38,778 nt of DNA from positions 1 through 38,778 of IMG/VR virus record IMGVR_UViG_3300032285_000968. One strand, 5' to 3'. The position numbers and the translations under genes were made by a program. Below, in pieces: positions 1 through 7,851 of the stretch; the stretch's first letter is position 1, and each line of letters opens with the position of its first letter. This DNA comes from a virus. Under the pieces are notes generated by a model. The model was not told the origin of the DNA. It saw only the letters and a program-made list of their open reading frames with translations, and did not search any database.

Positions 1-309
1 AAAAACAGATCCGGGATGACAATGAACTACATCGATGGCTGAAGTATTGTCCGTATTTGCCCAGGCTCGATCTATAATTAGTTCGGTTCCTTGATATAAT
101 CCAAGTGACCTCCACAATGAATTAACTCTCACTAGGGTAGCGTCTAACAAATCTGCTAGTACAGGGTCTTTTAAATCTACGAAATTTGACTGGTTATTAG
201 GAACTTCTTCTTTTGCTACTGCTTGTTTGCTAAAATGTTCTAAGGAATTATTATCTAATTCCAAATAATCTGTTGCTATAGGTGTAGTAAAAATGTGCTG
301 TAGTTCCAC
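1..309 (-). CDS. 2OG-Fe(II) oxygenase-like protein (PF13759/TIGR02466 type), N-terminal part, cut by window edge
   Basis: The minus strand is open from a GTG at 309-307 to the edge of the window, giving 103 residues; the C-terminus lies outside. GTG is chosen as the start because a GGAG ribosome binding site (319-316) stands 6-7 bases upstream and no ATG exists in this frame. The protein begins MELQHIFTTPIATDYLEL, the opening usual for this family, and ends with H96-C-H98-P-G-S, which matches the family's 'HxHPxSxxSG' metal-binding block; W83 and N85 precede it as in related proteins further along the window. The distal histidine and the 2OG-binding arginine would be beyond the edge. It lies downstream of gp13 on the same strand but has its own sigma-70 type promoter, so it may start a separately regulated, possibly early, unit. 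The family call rests on motif recognition only. Confidence 0.7.
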   Translation of the reverse strand, partial: MELQHIFTTPIATDYLELDNNSLEHFSKQAVAKEEVPNNQSNFVDLKDPVLADLLDATLVRVNSLWRSLGLYQGTELIIDRAWANTDNTSAIDVVHCHPGSVF

Positions 310-333
310 AGAACTTCTCCATGATCAAACTAC

Positions 334-362
334 ACTATAGCACTTACAGACTAGAATGTCAA
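334..362 (-). promoter_or_regulatory. Strong sigma-70 type promoter with extended -10
   Basis: On the minus strand TTGACA (362-357) is followed by a 17-base spacer and TATAGT (339-334). A TG dinucleotide one base before the -10 box makes an extended -10. The predicted start is near 327, giving a short leader that carries the GGAG site (319-316) of the GTG-start oxygenase gene. This is the only such consensus-like host promoter I noticed in the window; the other candidates are T4 late-type. Confidence 0.75.
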
Positions 363-368
363 GAGTTT

Positions 369-1160
369 TTAACCCAATATGAATGTCATTGGTTGGCCGC
401 CTGCTTCAAGATCCATGACTGATTTTTCTAATTTTTCGATCTCTTTATCGCCTTCCTGCTTGAGGGCAGTACCGTTTAACTGGCTACCACTCTGTGGGCC
501 AGCGATAGTAGAAAATTTGCTACGTGCTTCGCCTAACATCTGTTTGCATGTGGCAAGCGTGTAATCGTATACCCATTGTTTGGCATATATATCCTGCAAG
601 ATGACAAAGTCAGGACGGAAGTTATCTGTGCGTACAAGTATCTGCTCGCCCTGGGCAAATGGACGTTGCAGGATTGTCAATTGGTGCTTGGTTGGATTCC
701 AAGCAAATTCGATGAAACTGCCAAAGATGCGCCCTAACAATTTCTGATATCCACTATACATCTCATAGGTAGCAATACCACCTAGTTGGCTAGAATTCAT
801 CAAGTAGGTATTAGTGTACGCCAAGTTAAAGGGTTCAAACAGACTGCCGCCCGCGCCTTGACCAGTCCTACTTCCAATACTGCGTCTAAATACTGTACGC
901 ACATTAATTACTTCGTTAGGAAGGATATATTCGTTTACGTCTACTTGTAATTCTAGGAAAAGATAGCTTTCTTCTACACTATTACTGCTTTTCTGTCGGA
1001 ACTTGGCAATAGCCCTGTTCAGTGCTGTTTCATAATGCGCTGGATCTAGCTCTACATCAACCATGCCGTCGCCCAGCATCAGTTTGACATAGTCAAAGAC
1101 TTTGTTACGCTCTTGTGTGCTAGTTGATAAACTAGGATCTGCTGGATAGATATCTGCCAT
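369..1160 (-). CDS. 13: Neck protein, T4 gp13-like (head completion)
   Basis: This is a close match, from memory, to the gp13 neck proteins of marine T4-like phages. The N-terminal part has 'DYVKLMLGDGMVDVELDP', followed by blocks around 'VEESYLFLELQ', 'FEPFNLAYTNTYL' and 'RIFGSFIEFAWNP', and later 'MLGEARSKFSTIAGPQ'. T4 gp13 works with gp14 to close the filled head and join it to the tail. I chose the start at 1160 (MADIYPADP, 263 aa) because GGAG at 1172-1169 lies 8 bases upstream. An in-frame ATG at 1178 would add six residues (MSGETK), but it sits inside the late promoter motif and has no ribosome binding site. The gene is divergent from the gp14-like gene and shares the palindromic promoter region with it. 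Confidence 0.85.
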   Translation of the reverse strand: MADIYPADPSLSTSTQERNKVFDYVKLMLGDGMVDVELDPAHYETALNRAIAKFRQKSSNSVEESYLFLELQVDVNEYILPNEVINVRTVFRRSIGSRTGQGAGGSLFEPFNLAYTNTYLMNSSQLGGIATYEMYSGYQKLLGRIFGSFIEFAWNPTKHQLTILQRPFAQGEQILVRTDNFRPDFVILQDIYAKQWVYDYTLATCKQMLGEARSKFSTIAGPQSGSQLNGTALKQEGDKEIEKLEKSVMDLEAGGQPMTFILG

Positions 1161-1176
1161 TTTGGTTTCTCCACTC

Positions 1177-1198
1177 ATATTTATCTTACGATAAATAT
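1177..1198. promoter_or_regulatory. Divergent pair of T4-like late promoters forming a palindrome
   Basis: ATATTTATC (1177-1185), TTAC (1186-1189) and GATAAATAT (1190-1198) form a perfect 9-base inverted repeat. Each arm reads GATAAATA outward, one mismatch from the T4 late consensus TATAAATA. The minus arm ends 5 bases before the gp13 ribosome binding site. The plus arm ends 5 bases before the ATG of the gp14-like gene. The site therefore looks like two back-to-back late promoters; a protein-binding palindrome is the alternative. Confidence 0.6.
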
Positions 1199-1202
1199 CA
1201 TT

Positions 1203-2363
1203 ATGCCACGATTATCCCTTTATAGACCCGAACGAGGGCAAGACTACAAATTTATAGACCGCCAAGTTAGCGAAATGTTCCAGGTTGGCGGTACTGACAT
1301 GTATCTGCACAAATACATAGGTACCACTTATGTTGACAGCAACGGCAATACTGTTGCTAAAGATCAAACACAGATACAGGATTTAATGTTCCTGGAAAAT
1401 CGTGATAGAAAATACGATACTGAAATATACAAAATACGCGGTTGGTATAACGTACAAAATATAGATTTTAATCTAAGTCAATTTGGATTGTTTATAGATA
1501 ACGATACTATATTCATGACTGTGCATATTAATGACTTTATCAAATTTATTGGGCGTAAACCAGTCAGTGGAGACGTGTTCGAACTACCGCATTTGCGAGA
1601 TGATTTCGCAGTCAATGGGTATTCAGTCGCACTGCCTCGTTATTATCAAATTACAGATGTTGGCCGTGCTAGCGAAGGTTTTAGTCCTACATGGTTTCCG
1701 CATCTATATAGATTAAAATGTACCAAGATTAATGACAGCCAGCAATTCCAGAATCTTTTAGATCAAGTAGCGACTGATTCACAAGGTGTTCCAGATCCTG
1801 CAGGCACTACGTTGAAGAGCTTGTTAAGTACCTATCAGAATGACCTAGCAGTCAATGCCGCAGTCTTGTCAGAAGCAGAAGCTAATGCTCCTAAGAGCGG
1901 ATATGAAACTAGACAATTTTACACCATGGCTGTTGATCCTGAAAACGGTCGACCTATTATCAAGACTGCCGATGATTCGATGTTAGATGCCAGTATTACT
2001 ACAGAATCTGCCGCGACGGTTGATGGTAAACCTATGCGCAGTGGTTATACCGGTTATCTGCTAGGTGACGGATTCCCTGTTAATGGTTATACTTTTGGAA
2101 GCGGTATACAGTTTCCTGACACGGCAGAAACTAATGATTATTTCTTAAGGAATGATTTTATGCCTAGCAGATTATTTAGATTTGACGGTACTAGATGGCT
2201 TAAAGTCGAAGACAGTGTTCGAATGACCATGACCAATAATGATACCAGAAATACTCTTAAAACTAGCTTTATCAACAATACAAATACAAATACTATTGGT
2301 GGCGAGGTCGTACAAGAACGCCAAAGCCTTAGCCAAGCACTTAAACCTAAGGCGGATCTATAA
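1203..2363 (+). CDS. Virion structural protein, gp14-like neck family of marine T4-like phages
   Basis: A 386-residue protein whose N-terminal two thirds follow the gp14 pattern: an opening 'YRPERGQDYKFIDRQVSEMF', 'GGTDMYLHKYIG', 'LFLENRDRKYD'-like and 'DTIFMTVHIND' segments, then 'SGDVFELPHL' and 'GFSPTWFPHLYRLKC'. T4 gp14 is about 256 residues; this one has a C-terminal extension with 'LFRFDGTRWLKVEDSVRMTMTN' and a tail ending 'SLSQALKPKADL', as in the equivalent cyanophage structural protein. It overlaps the next gene by one base (TAATG), so the two are probably translated together. No Shine-Dalgarno sequence precedes the ATG; the late promoter motif ends only five bases away. The exact T4 number is uncertain because marine T4-like phages carry more than one protein of this fold. 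Confidence 0.65.
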   Translation: MPRLSLYRPERGQDYKFIDRQVSEMFQVGGTDMYLHKYIGTTYVDSNGNTVAKDQTQIQDLMFLENRDRKYDTEIYKIRGWYNVQNIDFNLSQFGLFIDNDTIFMTVHINDFIKFIGRKPVSGDVFELPHLRDDFAVNGYSVALPRYYQITDVGRASEGFSPTWFPHLYRLKCTKINDSQQFQNLLDQVATDSQGVPDPAGTTLKSLLSTYQNDLAVNAAVLSEAEANAPKSGYETRQFYTMAVDPENGRPIIKTADDSMLDASITTESAATVDGKPMRSGYTGYLLGDGFPVNGYTFGSGIQFPDTAETNDYFLRNDFMPSRLFRFDGTRWLKVEDSVRMTMTNNDTRNTLKTSFINNTNTNTIGGEVVQERQSLSQALKPKADL

Positions 2364-3793
2364 TGCAGTTTTTTTATGACGGACAGATACGTAGATATCT
2401 AGTACAGATTATAAGAGTCTTTAGTAACTTCGTAGTCAAATACGGCGACGGAACATTACATCAAGTGCCTGTAAGTTACGGCGATCCTGATAGACAAGCG
2501 GCCGCAATATTAAGACAAAATAGCGAAAATGCTATACAAAGCATTCCTAGGATCGCAGTGCATGTTACTGATATACAATTAGATCGTAGTAGGTTAGGAG
2601 ATGCTACGTACATCGGTAAGCAACATATAAGAGAAAGAGATATCTTCACAGATCCTACTACTGGAAATCCTACATATTCATCTGGACAAGGTAAAAACTA
2701 TACGATCGAAAAGCTAATGCCAACGCCATTTAAGTTAACTGTTAAGGTTGACATTTGGACCAGTAGCACTGAGCAAAAATTACAGTTGTTGGAACAGATC
2801 GTAGTACTGTTTAATCCTAGCTTAGAAATACAGACCACTGACAATTATATCGACTGGACCAGTTTAAGCGTGTTAGATCTAACACAGTTACAATGGAGTA
2901 GTAGGCAAGTTCCTGTAGGCACTACAGATGCTATAGATCTAGCTACATTAACATTAGAGGCCCCAGTTTGGATTAGTCCGCCAGTTAAAGTCAAGAACTT
3001 GGGTGTTATTACTAATATTATAACCAGTATATATGGTAGCCAAGGTCCGGATTATCAGGGTTATATCGATGGGTTAGGTGTTGATATGAACACCGGCGAC
3101 AATAATCCTGTATTAAGTGATTTATTAAGCACACAGTATGTCTCGAACAGCGGTGATTTTGGGCTACTACTTTTAAACAGCCAGGCACAGATACTTAACC
3201 CCGGAAGCAATGTTTCAGCGACTAACGACAGTTTAGATGTACCAGTAAGTTATAGCGTACCGATTAATTGGAGCGATTGGTTGCTTTCTTGTAAAGGTAC
3301 ATATGTCGGTGGTTCTAGTAAGATTTATTTCATGCAACCGACAGGATATGAAGTTAGTGGAACATTTACTATAAACCCGTTGGATGATACTACTATCAGT
3401 ATTACTTTAGACTCCAGCACATATCCAAGCAATAGCATCATACCAAGCTCTTATCGAAGCAGAAGTACCGGAACATTTGATGCCATCATCGATCCACAAA
3501 AAAGCTATGTTGGAAACGGTATAGATAATGTGCAAGCAGGAGATAGATTCTTGCTAATCGAAGATGTTATCACCAATACTATAGCTTGGGGATCGTTCCA
3601 AGCCAAGGCTAATGATATTATAGAATGGGATGGATCTGCGTGGACTACAGTATTTGACCATACTCAATATTCCAACACCATAGTATATCTAACGAATATA
3701 TACAGTGGAGTGCAATATAAGTGGAATGGAGTTGCATGGGTCAAATCGTTTGAGGGCGAGTATAGGGCAGGTACATGGAGAGTAGCGTTGTAA
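2363..3793 (+). CDS. Tail sheath stabiliser/tail completion protein, gp15-like
   Basis: A 476-residue protein. Residues 1-230 follow the T4 gp15 layout: 'FYDGQIRRYLVQIIRVFSNF', then 'VPVSYGDPDRQAAAI', 'IPRIAVHVTDIQLDR', 'MPTPFKLTVKVDIWTSSTEQ', 'LEQIVVLFNP', and finally 'APVWISPPVKVKNLG'. gp15 caps the tail tube and sheath and contacts the neck. The C-terminal half (about 240-476) is an added beta-rich region that includes 'GDRFLLIEDV' and 'IIEWDGSAW' segments, also found in marine phage relatives. The start overlaps the stop of the gp14-like gene, and the last 19 bases overlap the Nudix gene. Assignment is by motif order; relatives may be named simply 'virion structural protein'. Confidence 0.65.
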   Translation: MQFFYDGQIRRYLVQIIRVFSNFVVKYGDGTLHQVPVSYGDPDRQAAAILRQNSENAIQSIPRIAVHVTDIQLDRSRLGDATYIGKQHIRERDIFTDPTTGNPTYSSGQGKNYTIEKLMPTPFKLTVKVDIWTSSTEQKLQLLEQIVVLFNPSLEIQTTDNYIDWTSLSVLDLTQLQWSSRQVPVGTTDAIDLATLTLEAPVWISPPVKVKNLGVITNIITSIYGSQGPDYQGYIDGLGVDMNTGDNNPVLSDLLSTQYVSNSGDFGLLLLNSQAQILNPGSNVSATNDSLDVPVSYSVPINWSDWLLSCKGTYVGGSSKIYFMQPTGYEVSGTFTINPLDDTTISITLDSSTYPSNSIIPSSYRSRSTGTFDAIIDPQKSYVGNGIDNVQAGDRFLLIEDVITNTIAWGSFQAKANDIIEWDGSAWTTVFDHTQYSNTIVYLTNIYSGVQYKWNGVAWVKSFEGEYRAGTWRVAL

Positions 3794-4224
3794 AAGATAA
3801 GATAGTGTGTAGTGGCGCATTAATTTACGCTAAGAAAACTCACAGGATTCTACTTTTACAAAAAGCACACGGCAAACATGAAGGAACTTGGGGACTAGTA
3901 GGCGGTACTACTATAGAAGGTGAAAATCCCTGGCAAGGTCTGCAGAGAGAAATCATAGAAGAAATCGGTTCTCTCCCCAAAATAATCAAAACGATTCCAT
4001 TAGAAACATTTGTCAGCAACGACTATGTCTTCAATTTCCACACTTATCTCTGCGTTGTAGAAGATGAGTTTGTTCCTGTACTTAGCGACGAGCACACAGC
4101 GTGGGCTTGGGCTGGTATAGATACTGCTCCTAAGCCCCTACATCAGGGATTAAGAAACAGTTTTAGTAATCGTGCCATGCGCACAAAATTGCAAACTGTG
4201 TTTGAAGTTATGGATTTAATCTAA
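3775..4224 (+). CDS. Nudix hydrolase
   Basis: The Nudix box GX5EX7REUXEEXG is complete at residues 44-65: G44, E50, R58-E59, E62-E63, G65. The preceding strands ('VCSGALIYAKKTHRILLLQK', 'GTWGLVGG') are those of the Nudix fold, and the length (149 aa) is usual. Members hydrolyse nucleoside diphosphate-linked compounds using divalent metal at the box glutamates; the substrate cannot be read from the sequence. The gene starts inside the end of the gp15-like gene (19-base overlap) and is followed after two bases by the first oxygenase, so it is expressed with virion and tailoring genes. A role in pruning nucleotide-linked substrates of the island is possible but is inference. Confidence 0.9.
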   Translation: MESSVVKDKIVCSGALIYAKKTHRILLLQKAHGKHEGTWGLVGGTTIEGENPWQGLQREIIEEIGSLPKIIKTIPLETFVSNDYVFNFHTYLCVVEDEFVPVLSDEHTAWAWAGIDTAPKPLHQGLRNSFSNRAMRTKLQTVFEVMDLI

Positions 4225-4226
4225 CT

Positions 4227-4814
4227 ATGTGGAAAATACCAAGTATTTCTAAACCTATAGAGCCTTATGCCTGGATGCAAAATGTCTTTACTCCAGAAGA
4301 ATTAGATCTGATTATCGATATCGGAAAATCGCTTCCGTTAGTCAACGGCGGAGTGAATGATGCAAATACTCCTGCCAGCACAGCCGTTCGCAGGAGCAAG
4401 ATTGCGTGGATATATCCCGAAGTTAGCAACACTTTTATATTTGTAAAACTTACCGATGCACTGTTAAGGATCAATGATACCTTTTTTAATTACGACCTAA
4501 CTGAGCTAGAAGATTTACAGTTTACAGAGTACGATTCCAGTTACGAAGGAATGTACAGAAATCATACAGACGACGGTTACGATACAGAAAAATATAGAAA
4601 ATTAAGTTTTACATTGCAACTGTCCGATCCAACCGATTACGAAGGCGGCGACTTGCAACTGTATCGCTGGAAACTAGATCAACCTAATGTAGTAAAGAAA
4701 GAAAGAGGTCTTTTATCAGTCTTTACCAGTAGCACAATACACGAAGTAACACCTGTAACTAAAGGAACACGGTATACATTAGTAGGATGGGCCAATGGAC
4801 CAAGATTTCGCTAA
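4227..4814 (+). CDS. 2OG-Fe(II) oxygenase, PKHD/prolyl-4-hydroxylase-like
   Basis: A 195-residue protein with the full non-haem iron set: H113-T-D115, distal H172 and 2-oxoglutarate-binding R182. Between them is the family's 'LSFTLQLSDPTDYEGGDLQLY' stretch (126-146) and 'GLLSVFTSSTIHEVTPV' (161-177), as in PiuC/PKHD-type hydroxylases. Such enzymes hydroxylate an unactivated carbon while decarboxylating 2-oxoglutarate. The substrate is not evident; proline or other residues in proteins are the best-known targets of the group. It is the first of twelve such genes in this operon and overlaps the next by 20 bases. Confidence 0.85.
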   Translation: MWKIPSISKPIEPYAWMQNVFTPEELDLIIDIGKSLPLVNGGVNDANTPASTAVRRSKIAWIYPEVSNTFIFVKLTDALLRINDTFFNYDLTELEDLQFTEYDSSYEGMYRNHTDDGYDTEKYRKLSFTLQLSDPTDYEGGDLQLYRWKLDQPNVVKKERGLLSVFTSSTIHEVTPVTKGTRYTLVGWANGPRFR

Positions 4815-5367
4815 AGTAAACATTGTTAGTCTATGGCCAACATCTATACTGATGACAGAATATCATGAGAATTTGCCTGATTTAATTTCTGAAATCTACA
4901 GATTATCAAACGAGACAAACAATATTAAAAAATCTAACTATGGTGGTTGGCAAAGTAATGTCGATCTATATAGCAATGATAAATTTAAACCACTTTGTCA
5001 ATACATAGCTAAAATATGTTTTGAACAATTTGGAAAGGACAGCACTACTATACATCAGATGTGGGTAGGCATTAATAAAAAATATCATCACAATGTTATT
5101 CATAATCATGGTTCACAGTATCATGTATCCGGTGTATATTATGTTAGTGTGCCTCTGGAGTCAGGGGATATTGTATTCCGAGACCCTCGTCCTGCCGCAA
5201 CTAGTTCGTCAGCTCGGGAGTTATTTGATAAAGGAGAATGTGAAAGATTTAGACCTTATTCTGGTCTCATATTATTATTTCCTTCATACCTAGACCATTT
5301 TGTTTTACCCAGTGAAAGCGCCGAGGATCGTATCTGTATTAGCTTCGATCTAACGCTAAAGGACTGA
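4795..5367 (+). CDS. 2OG-Fe(II) oxygenase-like protein (PF13759/TIGR02466 type, HxH)
   Basis: A 190-residue protein that opens with 'VSLWPTSILMTEY', the usual N-terminus of this family. It carries 'IHNHGSQYHVSGVYYVSVP' (102-120) with H103-N-H105, then 'SGDIVFRDPR' (123-132), 'LILLFPSYLDHFVLP' with H168, and R179 in 'EDRICISF'. These are the expected metal and 2-oxoglutarate positions, except that the first pair is HxH rather than HxD. The family is called putative 2OG-Fe(II) oxygenase and activity is mostly unproved. It starts within the end of the previous oxygenase and ends one base before the next gene, whose AAAGGA binding site lies inside this reading frame. Confidence 0.75.
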   Translation: MDQDFAKVNIVSLWPTSILMTEYHENLPDLISEIYRLSNETNNIKKSNYGGWQSNVDLYSNDKFKPLCQYIAKICFEQFGKDSTTIHQMWVGINKKYHHNVIHNHGSQYHVSGVYYVSVPLESGDIVFRDPRPAATSSSARELFDKGECERFRPYSGLILLFPSYLDHFVLPSESAEDRICISFDLTLKD

Positions 5368-5368
5368 T

Positions 5369-6016
5369 ATGTTTTTAGATAACAAGATAATAATTATAGA
5401 TAATTTTTATAAAGATCCCGATGCTGTTCGTAAATTTGCGTTGTCGGAGCCATATAAAACTTGCAAAGAAGCACCCGGCGGCGGCAATTGGCCAGGTCGA
5501 CGAACTGATTTTTTGCATGAAATTAATACTGATATAAGCGATGAGTTTCATAATACTTTCTTAGGTAATCTTTTAGAAAATAATCCTATCAAATATCGAG
5601 GATATATCGAAACAAACTTCCAATTGTGTTACGAAAGCGACGGCGATTCCTGGGTACACTATGACACTCCGACTTGGCACTGTACACACGTGGGTGTAGT
5701 ATATCTTACACCAAATCCTCCGGAAAATTCTGGAACATTATTCTACGAATTTGACGAAACATATCGTGCCGAGTTTGAAAAGTATGCGGCAAAACATAAT
5801 TACAAGTGGTATGGCTTGAATAGAGACCAGGACAAAGAAGAATTCCATAAGTTTTTTAAAATGACTATGCAGATACCAAATGTATACAACAGGGCTATAT
5901 TATATGGGCCACACCGTTGGCATAAGTCAGATCGATATTTTGGAGATACACCAGAAAATGGAAGATTATTCCAGCCATTTTTTGTTAATTTAGAATTTTT
6001 GTATGATGAAAAGTAA
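5369..6016 (+). CDS. DUF6445-like putative 2OG-Fe(II) oxygenase
   Basis: A 215-residue protein beginning 'IIIIDNFYKDPDAVRKFALS', the DUF6445 opening, with 'WVHYDTPTWHCTHVGVVYLT' (95-114) containing H97-Y-D99, then 'NSGTLFYEF' (120-128). Near the end come 'GPHRWHKSDRYFG' (180-192) with H185 as probable distal ligand and R199 in 'GRLFQPFFVN'. In bacteria DUF6445 genes often sit beside tryptophan halogenase-like genes (established context, from memory), and this gene shares an operon with three. The product is probably a soluble non-haem iron oxygenase of unknown substrate. The end overlaps the SGNH gene by 14 bases. Confidence 0.7.
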   Translation: MFLDNKIIIIDNFYKDPDAVRKFALSEPYKTCKEAPGGGNWPGRRTDFLHEINTDISDEFHNTFLGNLLENNPIKYRGYIETNFQLCYESDGDSWVHYDTPTWHCTHVGVVYLTPNPPENSGTLFYEFDETYRAEFEKYAAKHNYKWYGLNRDQDKEEFHKFFKMTMQIPNVYNRAILYGPHRWHKSDRYFGDTPENGRLFQPFFVNLEFLYDEK

Positions 6017-6653
6017 ACCTACACTTGCTATATACGGAGATAGTTTTGCAGACCCGAGGTGGGTTGAAAATGACTATCCAGCATGGTCAGAATTATTAGA
6101 AGAAAATTTTACAGTTACTAATTTTTCTTTTACCGGAACTGGTATGTGGTGGAGTTATGATAAATTTATTGAAACACATGAAAAATTCGATACTGTTGTA
6201 TTTGTTGTAACTGTTCCTGGCAGGATACACATAGAATGCAAGGATGCCCACTTAAATTTAAATCCAGCAACATGGCCTGTTTGGAGTGGTATCAACATGG
6301 GCGATATGTATTTTAGATATTTTTATTCTCCTAAGAGAGAAGATTGTTTCCATAAATTTATGGTTGATGATATTTTAAAAAGAAATAATATTCTAGTAGT
6401 TCCAGCATTCAAAGAAAGTATTCCGGGCCACGAAGGCTGGTCACTATGTCATCTAGCAGATACTGAACTGGCATTCTACGATTTAAAGCACAATGGTTGG
6501 AACGAAAAGAGAAAATGCCATATGACTAGAGAAAACAACAGAATGGTTTATAATAAAGTACTAGAGGCGGTCGATAACGGTTCTAAGATTTTAAATCTAC
6601 AGGAATCTGATTTTGTTCCACCAGCCGATCCTTTAACAATGTATTGGAAGTAA
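6003..6653 (+). CDS. SGNH/GDSL-type hydrolase
   Basis: A 216-residue protein starting 'KPTLAIYGDSFADP': G12-D13-S14 is SGNH block I with the nucleophile serine. 'FSFTGTGMWWSY' (41-52) fits block II (oxyanion glycine), 'TVVFVVTVPGR' (64-74) block III, and H173 in 'KCHMTRENN' is a plausible block V histidine. Such enzymes are esterases or deacetylases and act on acyl groups of sugars, lipids or peptides. There is no signal peptide, so it acts in the infected cell or on assembling virions. It overlaps the preceding DUF6445 gene by 14 bases and ends one base before the next oxygenase. The asparagine of block III is replaced by a T/P-rich turn, so function is less certain than fold. Confidence 0.65.
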   Translation: MMKSKPTLAIYGDSFADPRWVENDYPAWSELLEENFTVTNFSFTGTGMWWSYDKFIETHEKFDTVVFVVTVPGRIHIECKDAHLNLNPATWPVWSGINMGDMYFRYFYSPKREDCFHKFMVDDILKRNNILVVPAFKESIPGHEGWSLCHLADTELAFYDLKHNGWNEKRKCHMTRENNRMVYNKVLEAVDNGSKILNLQESDFVPPADPLTMYWK

Positions 6654-6654
6654 C

Positions 6655-7224
6655 ATGGAATATAAGATTATAAGAAATTTTACAGATATCGATACTTGCA
6701 ATCGCCTGGTCGATCGTCTAGATCGATTTTATAAAGACCAACTAGATCTGCCGCCTGATAATCAATGCCCAAACAGCCCATCATTCTATGGTATTTTTAA
6801 CGACGAATCACAACTATGGTTGCCGCGCATCGAAGAGGCGGTAGAAAAGAAACTGTTTCCAACATACACTTATTCAAGGATATACACTAAAGGAGAAGTT
6901 CTACCTCCCCATGTAGACAGAGACGAATGCGAATTTAGTTTTACACTGGCATTAAGATACGATAAAGATATCTGGCCCATATACTTGCAAACCAGCGAAG
7001 GTGTAAAGGAAGTATTTTTAGACAATGGAGATATACTAATTTATAAAGGTGTTGAAAATATACATTGGCGGCTAGCTTTAGAAAATCAATTCCATTACCA
7101 AGGATTTTTCCACTATGTAGATCAAGACGGCCTATTTGCACACAAAAAATTTGATGGCAGGTCTACTTTTGCAACCACACAAGATGCAGTCGATGAACTA
7201 CTAAGGAGAAAAAATGTACTATAA
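6655..7224 (+). CDS. 2OG-Fe(II) oxygenase-like protein (HxD type)
   Basis: A 189-residue protein with 'YSRIYTKGEVLPPHVDRDECEFSFTLALRYD' split across 73-103: H86-V-D88 are the first iron ligands, followed by 'WPIYLQ' and 'FLDNGDILIYKGVENIHWR' (121-139) with H137 and R139. The spacing and 'G(D)xxxYxG...HxR' ending are those of phage and bacterial prolyl-4-hydroxylase-like proteins. In this type the 2-oxoglutarate arginine lies two residues after the distal histidine. The C-terminal 30 residues continue as a helix. The end overlaps the next gene by 11 bases; AGGAG for that gene is at 7204-7208. Confidence 0.75.
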   Translation: MEYKIIRNFTDIDTCNRLVDRLDRFYKDQLDLPPDNQCPNSPSFYGIFNDESQLWLPRIEEAVEKKLFPTYTYSRIYTKGEVLPPHVDRDECEFSFTLALRYDKDIWPIYLQTSEGVKEVFLDNGDILIYKGVENIHWRLALENQFHYQGFFHYVDQDGLFAHKKFDGRSTFATTQDAVDELLRRKNVL

Positions 7225-7813
7225 CGACGAGTTTAAGTATATGCTAATCGATGTTCCCTACATAGCAGAGAATATCGAAGATATCAAACGTATGACCGCA
7301 GTAGGTGTTGACAAGTTTAAGCGGAAGTTTAATCTAAAAAATCATGCCAATAGTACCGATAATATTACTTGGCAGTTTTCTAACTATAATGTATACAGCG
7401 TTTGCTCGTGCAATCAGTGGTTTTATAACATCTATAAGAATCTAGTTACAGGCATACGAGAATATCATACTCTTTCAAATACTCCTATACCGTCCCAATT
7501 ATGGATGCAGTCGTGGATTAATAGCCACACCCCAAAACAAGTTCTAAAATCACACAATCACGACTGGCCGTTGCACGGATATATCAGCATCGAACCCATG
7601 AAATCCTGCACTGTTTTTACCGACAAACCGAACGGTAAGGAGCTATACCGCGTAGAAAACAAAGTCGGACAGATTTATATAGGGCCCGGGTACAGATTCC
7701 ACCACGTTGAAATGTTAGAGCCGTTTGCAGGCGAACGCATTACATTTGGATTCGATCTAGAGAACAGGGATCGCATTATCGATAATATGGGTCTCATACC
7801 AATAATCATCTGA
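7214..7813 (+). CDS. Putative cupin/2OG oxygenase-like protein (HxH type)
   Basis: A 199-residue protein. 'LWMQSWINSHTPKQVLKSHNHDWPLHGYISIEP' (starting at 96, two segments) resembles the 'W.N.h..g....HxH....HG.i.i' core of HxH family members, with H114-N-H116. 'GQIYIGPGYRFHHVEML' (152-168) offers H163/H164 as distal ligand and R175 in 'GERITFGFDL' (173-182) as 2-oxoglutarate contact. The double-stranded beta-helix pattern is clear; the chemistry is inferred. It is the last gene before the only intergenic gap in the unit (7814-7863). Confidence 0.6.
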   Translation: MYYNDEFKYMLIDVPYIAENIEDIKRMTAVGVDKFKRKFNLKNHANSTDNITWQFSNYNVYSVCSCNQWFYNIYKNLVTGIREYHTLSNTPIPSQLWMQSWINSHTPKQVLKSHNHDWPLHGYISIEPMKSCTVFTDKPNGKELYRVENKVGQIYIGPGYRFHHVEMLEPFAGERITFGFDLENRDRIIDNMGLIPIII

Positions 7814-7828
7814 GCTTAAAAAAATCTG

Positions 7829-7851
7829 CGTAAATACTCGGTATATAAATG
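7829..7851 (+). promoter_or_regulatory. T4-like late promoter candidates
   Basis: The only gap longer than a dozen bases in the rightward unit after position 1203 contains CGTAAATAC (7829-7837) and TATAAATG (7844-7851), six and seven matches of eight to the late consensus TATAAATA. TATAAATG ends 3 bases before the GAGG ribosome binding site of the next gene, so if used it would give a very short leader; the upstream copy would give a normal one. It suggests that the second part of the island, including all halogenases, can be transcribed independently. Confidence 0.45.

Noticed and set aside
310-368. Terminator after gp13
   Set aside because: No stem-loop with a U-run is visible; the region is accounted for by the sigma-70 promoter.
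379-564. Plus-strand frame opposite gp13
   Set aside because: It is wholly antisense to a well-recognised neck protein and has no binding site or family features.
1178-1178. Upstream ATG for gp13 (adds MSGETK)
   Set aside because: It lies in the late promoter arm without a ribosome binding site, while the ATG at 1160 has GGAG eight bases upstream.
7849-7851. Upstream ATG for the oxygenase at 7864
   Set aside because: It overlaps the TATAAATG motif and lacks a Shine-Dalgarno sequence; GAGG fits the ATG at 7864.
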